A stretch of DNA of 53,734 bases, from assembly GCA_020446945.1 (NCBI GenBank), contig JAGRDS010000002.1, forward strand, positions 136,460-190,193, in the 5' to 3' direction. The position numbers and the translations under genes are program-made. Below the pieces are notes generated by a model, which ran no database searches, was not told where the DNA came from, and was given only the letters and a program-made list of their open reading frames with translations. Below, piece by piece: positions 48,946-53,734 of this stretch (the stretch's first letter is position 1; each line of letters starts with the position of its first letter). Origin of the DNA: Parvularculaceae bacterium (GTDB lineage Bacteria > Pseudomonadota > Alphaproteobacteria > Caulobacterales > Parvularculaceae).

Positions 48946-49539
48946 TCAGCCGGCGGCGAGCGCCATATCCGCCGCCATATCGGCGACGTCGTCGCGGCTT
49001 ACCGCGCCCGAAGGTTTCAGCCAGGTATGGGTCCAGTTCAGCATGCCGAAGAAAAGCATGGCCCGCGCCTTGCGCCGCGCAACGCCGCGCGCATTATCGC
49101 TCGCTTGTTCCGGCGCCGCGCCCGCCCCCGCGATCATGCCTTCAACATGATCTATCAGGCGCCGTTCCTTCGCTATGATCTCGTCACGTTCGGTTTTGGG
49201 CAGGTTGGCGAGTTCATATAGCAGAACCTTTTGCTTGGCTGCGGCCCCGGCGTAAAGACGCAGCAATCGCCGCGCAAAGTCATGTAACGCCTCGGGCCTG
49301 TTTTCGCTCGACAGGTCGATCGCCGTCAAAAGATCATCCATATGCCCGCGCATGACGGCGTAAAGGATCGCTTCTTTCGACGGGTAGTAATGATAGAACA
49401 GGGATTTCGACATGTCGCAGGCGTAAGCGAGATCGGCGAGCGAGGCGCCCGCGAAGCCTTTTTCAGCGAACAGGCGCGCCGCCTCATCGACGATTGCGCG
49501 GCGTTTATCCTCGTAATCTGCGGCTTGCTTTCTGGCCAT
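48946..49539 (-). CDS. TetR-family repressor, probable phenylacetate-pathway regulator
   Basis: 197 residues from the ATG at 49539 (MARKQAADYEDKRR). N-terminal TetR DNA-binding domain: AIVDEAARLFAEKGFAGASLADLA followed by the recognition helix region CDMSKSLFYHYYPSKEAIL (about residues 41-59). The C-terminal part is the usual variable ligand-binding helical domain. It lies upstream of the IlvX-like gene and just past the end of paaZ, all on the same strand. The best candidate target is the palindrome between paaG and paaI (52583-52610), with phenylacetyl-CoA or a later CoA thioester as inducer, by analogy with PaaR of other bacteria (inference). Confidence 0.82.
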   Translation of the reverse strand: MARKQAADYEDKRRAIVDEAARLFAEKGFAGASLADLAYACDMSKSLFYHYYPSKEAILYAVMRGHMDDLLTAIDLSSENRPEALHDFARRLLRLYAGAAAKQKVLLYELANLPKTERDEIIAKERRLIDHVEGMIAGAGAAPEQASDNARGVARRKARAMLFFGMLNWTHTWLKPSGAVSRDDVADMAADMALAAG

Positions 49540-49634
49540 TAGCTTAGCGCCGTGCGTTCGTGCGATACGATCCGTCATTCAAACCGGTCACGCCGAGGGG
49601 CGGCGTATGCGGGTCTCGTCGCGACCGCATCATA

Positions 49635-51668
49635 TTAGAGGGCGTTCATCGTCAACAGGTCGTAACTTGCGACCGCCTCGTCATTCTGGTTGGTGACGAG
49701 TACGTCCCATTTCACCTCGCCATATTCCTCATTGCGTTTTTTCTTCGACTTCGCGGTGAGACGCACCTTGATCTCATCGCCGGCCGATACGGGCGTCAAA
49801 AAGCGCAACTCGTCGAGGCCGTAATTGGCCAGAACGGGGCCGGGAGCAGGATCGACGAAAAGACCGGCCGCGAAAGAAAGAATGAGATAGCCGTGCGCGA
49901 CGCGGCCGGGGAAAAAGGGATTGGCCTTTGCTGCGGCCTCGTCCATGTGGGCGTAAAACGTGTCGCCCGTAAAGCGCGCGAAATGTTCGATATCCTCCAT
50001 GGAAATCGTGCGCGCCTGCGTTTCAATCGTCTTGCCGATCTCAAGATCGCTGAAGCGGTAACGGAATGGGTGCGGCGCTCGGTTTTCGATGCTTGCGCCT
50101 TTCACCCATTGGCCTGTGACGGCGCGAAGCGTTTCAGGCGAGCCTTGTATCGCCGTTCGCTGCATATAGTGGCGGACGCCGCGCACGCCGCCCATTTCCT
50201 CTCCGCCGCCGGCGCGTCCCGGTCCGCCGTGAACGAGAACGGGCAGCGGCGATCCGTGGCCGGTCGACTCCTTCGCGCAGTCCCGATTTACTATGACGAC
50301 GCGCCCGTGAAATGAGCCCGCGCCCAGCACGATTTCGCGCGCGATTTCCGGATCGAACGTGAAAATCGACATAACGAGCGATCCGCCGCCCCGGTTCAGC
50401 AAGGCAACAGCGTCATCAAGGGATTTATACGGCATCAATGTCGAAACGGGGCCGAACGCTTCGACTTCGTGGACCGCTTTCGCGCGCCAGGGATTATCAC
50501 AGCGCAGCAGCATCGGCGATACAAAGGCGCCCTTCACCGCGTCGGCGCCGATCACCTCTTCGAACGGCCCATCGCCGAAAACGACTTTCGTTTCAGCTTT
50601 CAGCTCGCCGACTTTCGCCCTGACGTCCTCGCGCTGCGAAAGGGAAACGAGCGCGCCCATACGCACAGTTTCATTCGCCGGATCGCCGATTGTCGTTTTT
50701 CGGAGCGCTTCGGCGATCGCATTCGCTGCAATATCCATCATCGGTTCCGGTACGAGAGCGCGGCGGATGGCTGTGCATTTTTGCCCCGCTTTCACCGTCA
50801 TCTCGCGCGCGACTTCCTTGACGAACAGTGCGAATTCCGGGCTTTCCGCGTCTGCGTCCGGCGCGAGCACGCAGGCGTTCAGCGAATCCTGTTCGGAGAT
50901 AAAACGCACGCTTTCGCGTATGATTGCAGGATGGCTTTTCAGTTTCGCCGCCGTCGCCGCCGACCCGGTGAATGAAACGACATCCTGCCCGCCGAGATGA
51001 TCAAAAAGATCGCCCGTCGATCCGATGACAAGTTGCGCGGCGCCTGCGGGAAAAAGTTTCGTATCCGCCATCACGCGGAAGGCGGCGTGCGCAAGATACG
51101 ACGTCGCCGTCGCCGGCTTGACGATGGCGGGAACGCCGGCGATCAGGGAAACGCAGAGTTTTTCCATCATGCCCCAGACGGGGAAGTTGAAAGCGTTGAT
51201 ATGAAGCGCCAACCCTTGCAGCGGCGTAAAAATGTGCTGGGCGAGGAAAGTTCCCTCGCGGCTGATCTGTTCGACCGGGCCGTCTACGAGAACATGGTCG
51301 TTCGGCAATTCGCGCTTTGCCTTCGACGCCATGGAAAAGAAGACGCCGGCGCCGCCCTCAATATCGATCCAGCCGTCTTTTCGTGTCGCGCCGGTGTGAA
51401 AGTTCAACTGATAGAGTTCTTCCTTTTTTTCCATAACCGCTTGCGCGAGCGCTTTGACGATCGCCGCGCGTTCATGGAAAGTAAGCGCGCGCAGGTTTTT
51501 CCCGCCGACATCGCGGGCGTAATCGGCCATCGCCTTGAAATCGAGCCCGCCCGAGCCGCCGCGCGCAACAATCTCTCCGGTTACGGCGGAAGGCAATTCG
51601 GCGGGCGCGCCGGCGCCTTTTCGCCATTCGCCGAGTGCGTAGTTTTCAAGCGTGATGACCGACATCAT
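49635..51668 (-). CDS. paaZ: Bifunctional oxepin-CoA hydrolase / semialdehyde dehydrogenase PaaZ
   Basis: Opens the oxepin-CoA ring and oxidises the resulting semialdehyde in aerobic phenylacetate degradation. About 677 residues. N-terminal aldehyde-dehydrogenase domain (residues about 1-515) with the catalytic cysteine in KAGQKCTAIRR and the glutamate in FISEQDSLNA; C-terminal MaoC-type hydratase domain (about 530-677) with the DTFYAHMDEAAA motif carrying Asp and His, and GRVAHGYLILSFAAGLFVD. Similar to E. coli PaaZ from end to end. Two ATGs at 51668 and 51665 follow a GGAG. Downstream of paaG by 85 bp on the same strand. Confidence 0.96.
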   Translation of the reverse strand: MMSVITLENYALGEWRKGAGAPAELPSAVTGEIVARGGSGGLDFKAMADYARDVGGKNLRALTFHERAAIVKALAQAVMEKKEELYQLNFHTGATRKDGWIDIEGGAGVFFSMASKAKRELPNDHVLVDGPVEQISREGTFLAQHIFTPLQGLALHINAFNFPVWGMMEKLCVSLIAGVPAIVKPATATSYLAHAAFRVMADTKLFPAGAAQLVIGSTGDLFDHLGGQDVVSFTGSAATAAKLKSHPAIIRESVRFISEQDSLNACVLAPDADAESPEFALFVKEVAREMTVKAGQKCTAIRRALVPEPMMDIAANAIAEALRKTTIGDPANETVRMGALVSLSQREDVRAKVGELKAETKVVFGDGPFEEVIGADAVKGAFVSPMLLRCDNPWRAKAVHEVEAFGPVSTLMPYKSLDDAVALLNRGGGSLVMSIFTFDPEIAREIVLGAGSFHGRVVIVNRDCAKESTGHGSPLPVLVHGGPGRAGGGEEMGGVRGVRHYMQRTAIQGSPETLRAVTGQWVKGASIENRAPHPFRYRFSDLEIGKTIETQARTISMEDIEHFARFTGDTFYAHMDEAAAKANPFFPGRVAHGYLILSFAAGLFVDPAPGPVLANYGLDELRFLTPVSAGDEIKVRLTAKSKKKRNEEYGEVKWDVLVTNQNDEAVASYDLLTMNAL

Positions 51669-51753
51669 TGTGCTCCGTTCGAATTCGTTTCCCGTTCCGA
51701 CCTGTATACGCCATGCCCGCCGGGGCGCGCGCGTCAAAGTGCGGCCGCCGTTT

Positions 51754-52545
51754 CTAGCGACCCTTGAACGCGGGCTTTCGCTTGTTCAGGAAGGCGTCGA
51801 CGCCTTCGCGATAATCATCAGAGCGGCCAAGCTCTCGCATCCGGTCGCGCTCCAGGTCGAGTTGCTCATCGAGCGTTCGCGTTAAAGCGGTGCGAATGAG
51901 TTTTTTGGTTTCCGCAAGGCCGCGCGTCGGCGCGGACGCGAATTTTCCGATCAGCGCATTCGCTTCATCGGAAAGCTTTTCATCATCCACGCACCGCCAT
52001 ACAAGCCCCCATTCGGCGGCGCTCGCGGCGGAGAGCGGCTCGCCGGTGAGCGCAAGTCCCAAAGCGCGCGCCTGTCCGGCAAGGCGCGGCAAAACCCAGG
52101 AGCTTCCCGAATCCGGCACAAGTCCGATATTGGCGAAAGACATGATGAACTTCGCCGATCGGGCGGCGATGCAAATATCGCATGCGAAAGCAAGCGACGC
52201 GCCGGCGCCCGCAGCGACGCCGTTCACCGCAGCGACGACCGGCATCGGAAGACCGGTCAAACGGCGTATCAGCGGATTGTACCTTTTTTCGACTGACTCG
52301 CCGAGATCGGGCGCCTCGCCGCCGGGAGCGACAGCGCGATCGTTCAAATCCTGCCCGGCGCAAAAACCGCGCCCGGCGCCGGTAATCAGCAGTGTGCGGA
52401 CGGTATTATCGTTCTCGATTTCGTCGAGCGCGGCGGCGATTTCGCCGTGCATTTCGACGGTGAAGGAATTCAGGCGGTCAGGGCGGTTGAGGATCAGGCG
52501 CGCCGCGCCGTTTTCAATCGAAAAATCAATTGTTTTGAACGCCAT
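51754..52545 (-). CDS. paaG: 1,2-epoxyphenylacetyl-CoA isomerase PaaG
   Basis: Crotonase-family enzyme that isomerises ring-1,2-epoxyphenylacetyl-CoA to oxepin-CoA. 263 residues: LNRPDRLNSFTVEMH, TGAGRGFCAGQDLNDR (about residues 56-71), the oxyanion region NGVAAGAGASLAFACD, and the catalytic aspartate in GLVPDSGSSWVLPRLAG. It ends YREGVDAFLNKRKPAFKGR, as in E. coli PaaG. First gene of the paaG-paaZ unit, divergent from paaI with 89 bp in between. Confidence 0.93.
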   Translation of the reverse strand: MAFKTIDFSIENGAARLILNRPDRLNSFTVEMHGEIAAALDEIENDNTVRTLLITGAGRGFCAGQDLNDRAVAPGGEAPDLGESVEKRYNPLIRRLTGLPMPVVAAVNGVAAGAGASLAFACDICIAARSAKFIMSFANIGLVPDSGSSWVLPRLAGQARALGLALTGEPLSAASAAEWGLVWRCVDDEKLSDEANALIGKFASAPTRGLAETKKLIRTALTRTLDEQLDLERDRMRELGRSDDYREGVDAFLNKRKPAFKGR

Positions 52546-52582
52546 CGCCGCCGCATTCCCTTGCTAGAGGCTGCGGAGTCTT

Positions 52583-52610
52583 ATAATTGAACGCTCATTC
52601 GGTCAATTAT
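52583..52610. promoter_or_regulatory. Operator palindrome in the divergent paaG/paaI promoter region
   Basis: ATAATTGAACG (52583-52593), CTCATT, CGGTCAATTAT (52600-52610): 11-base arms with a single mismatch, typical in size for a TetR dimer. On the minus strand it contains TTGACC and TATAAG at 15 bp spacing; on the plus strand TTGAAC and TATCGA. The palindrome therefore overlaps promoter-like elements in both directions and could repress paaG-paaZ and paaI-paaJ together. Confidence 0.72.
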
Positions 52611-52634
52611 CGACGGCGAATTTGCAGGACGCCA

Positions 52635-53069
52635 ATGACGCAAACGAAAGAAGACGCGCTTGCGCGCCGCATAAGCGAATATTTGCATGCGCGCGAGGGC
52701 GTCGCGGCGCTGTTCGGCCTCGCGATGGAGGGCGCGGGGCGCGGCTGGGCGAAATGTTCGATGATCGTGAAGGGGGAAATGACGAACGGGCATGGCGTCT
52801 GTCATGGCGGCGTCCTTTTCACGCTTGCAGACAATGCTTTCGCCTGGGCGTGCAATTCGCGCAATGTGGTTGCGCTCGCGCAATCGGCGTCGATCAATTT
52901 TCTGTCGCCCGCGCGGATCGGCGAAAAATTGACAGCGCATGCGCGCGAAGAAGCCAATGTCGGACGCACAGGCGTTTACACGGTGACGATCGCCGCCGAA
53001 GACGGACGTATGATTGCGGTGTTTCAGGGATTGTCGCGCACCGCCGGCGGAAATGTGGTGGAGGAATAA
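52635..53069 (+). CDS. paaI: Hydroxyphenylacetyl-CoA thioesterase PaaI
   Basis: Hot-dog thioesterase that rescues CoA from dead-end phenylacetate-pathway thioesters. 144 residues from the ATG at 52635 with AGGAC upstream. Active-site motif NGHGVCHGGVLFTLADNAFAWACN (about residues 51-74) with the conserved Asn, His and Asp; length and motif match PaaI. Its stop is immediately followed by the paaJ ATG. Confidence 0.92.
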   Translation: MTQTKEDALARRISEYLHAREGVAALFGLAMEGAGRGWAKCSMIVKGEMTNGHGVCHGGVLFTLADNAFAWACNSRNVVALAQSASINFLSPARIGEKLTAHAREEANVGRTGVYTVTIAAEDGRMIAVFQGLSRTAGGNVVEE

Positions 53070-53734
53070 ATGGCTGAAGCTTTTTTTTGTGACGCTGTCC
53101 GAACGCCGATCGGACGGTATGCGGGCGCGCTTTCATCGGTCAGGACGGACGATCTCGCGGCGATCCCGATCCGCGCGCTGAAAGAGCGAAATGCGAACAT
53201 CGACTGGGATGCGCTCGACGATTGCATACTCGGCTGCGCAAATCAGGCGGGCGAGGACAACCGCAATGTCGCACGCATGGCGGCGTTGCTCGCCGGTCTT
53301 GGCGAGACGGCGCCTGGAACGAGCGTCAACCGCCTTTGCGGCTCGGGGATGGATGCGGCGACGATTGCGGCGCGCGCGATCAAGGCGGGAGAGGCGGATC
53401 TGATCGTCGCGGGCGGCGTTGAATCGATGTCGCGCGCGCCCTTTGTCATGGGCAAGGCGGATAACGCTTTTTCGCGCAACGCCGAAATATTCGACACGAC
53501 GATCGGCTGGCGTTTCGTCAATCCGGTTCTCAAGGCGCAATACGGCATCGATTCGATGCCCGAGACGGCGGAAAACGTCGCCGCCGACTATAATATCAGC
53601 CGCGAGGATCAGGACGCTTTCGCTTTCCGCTCGCAGGCGCGCGCGGCGGCTGCGCAGAAATCGGGCCGGCTGGCGTGTGAGATCGTTCCCGTCCCGGTCG
53701 CGCAGCGCAAAGGCGATCCGTTGATCGTCGATAC
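53070..53734 (+). CDS. paaJ: 3-oxoadipyl-CoA thiolase PaaJ, 3' end cut by window
   Basis: Cleaves 3-oxoadipyl-CoA to succinyl-CoA and acetyl-CoA and acts in ring-opened intermediate processing. The first 221 residues are present, with no stop before the window ends (usual length about 400). Thiolase signatures: CDAVRTPIGRYAGALSSVR, DDCILGCANQAGEDNRNVAR, the nucleophile in SVNRLCGSGMDA (C90) and GGVESMSRAPFVMGKA. The GGTVEFDTTIGW-like stretch reads FDTTIGWRFVNP, as in E. coli PaaJ. Start ATG directly abuts the paaI stop, with GGAGG a few bases upstream. Confidence 0.94.
   Translation, partial: MAEAFFCDAVRTPIGRYAGALSSVRTDDLAAIPIRALKERNANIDWDALDDCILGCANQAGEDNRNVARMAALLAGLGETAPGTSVNRLCGSGMDAATIAARAIKAGEADLIVAGGVESMSRAPFVMGKADNAFSRNAEIFDTTIGWRFVNPVLKAQYGIDSMPETAENVAADYNISREDQDAFAFRSQARAAAAQKSGRLACEIVPVPVAQRKGDPLIVD

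Noticed and set aside
53419..53724. Plus-strand open frame of 101 codons at the window end
   Set aside because: It is in another frame inside paaJ, whose conserved thiolase sequence runs uninterrupted from 53070 to the end of the window.

Overview
The window is a stretch of an alphaproteobacterial chromosome with moderately high GC. The order alaS then a type II (eukaryote-like) NADP-isocitrate dehydrogenase, the S4 protein sequence, a MetH split from its homocysteine domain and the MlaA precursor without a lipobox all fit that class. A relative of the Caulobacterales, Hyphomonadaceae or Parvularculaceae is my best guess, but this is inference. There are no tRNA or rRNA genes, insertion sequences, prophage parts or CRISPR arrays.

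Layout. 1-6100: 3' part of alaS, a DUF454 membrane protein, a class A beta-lactamase, a GIN-domain (DUF2807) protein, a small cupin and icd. 6265-13301: trmJ, then a lipoprotein amidohydrolase of the D-aminoacylase family, a queuosine-precursor transporter, a DUF885 lipoprotein peptidase and an M1 aminopeptidase. 13300-15900: rpsD with its own promoter and terminator, then mlaA-mlaC convergent to it. 16000-20600: a methionine-cycle operon made of an ArsR-methyltransferase fusion, metF and metH, with a palindrome over the promoter. 20668-23435: a DjlA-like TerB/J-domain protein, a small membrane protein, an EamA permease and an AmpD-type amidase. 23432-29441: gltD-gltB on the minus strand.

29800-47164 is an amino-acid biosynthesis block on the plus strand. 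It opens with a SAM-I-type riboswitch followed by metX, metB, hom, proB and proA, packed without gaps. It continues with a transcription attenuator, comprising a 45-codon leader peptide with a run of Leu/Val/Ile codons, mutually exclusive pairings and a strong terminator. Behind it lie ilvD, ilvC, ilvB, ilvN, leuA, ilvE, leuC, leuD and leuB, which is every branched-chain gene except threonine deaminase. With gltBD beside it, the block supplies glutamate, methionine, proline, valine, leucine and isoleucine.

47214-53734 is catabolic: an IlvX-like ThDP enzyme, a TetR regulator, and a phenylacetate-degradation cluster (paaZ, paaG, paaI and the start of paaJ). A near-perfect palindrome lies in the divergent paaG/paaI promoter and is the likely operator of the TetR protein.

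No wholly new system was found. The most interesting signals are regulatory (attenuator, SAM riboswitch placed ahead of proline genes, two operator palindromes) and a few enzymes that lack or gain domains (MetH without its homocysteine domain, Hom with an N-terminal extension, an amidohydrolase without the HxH motif).
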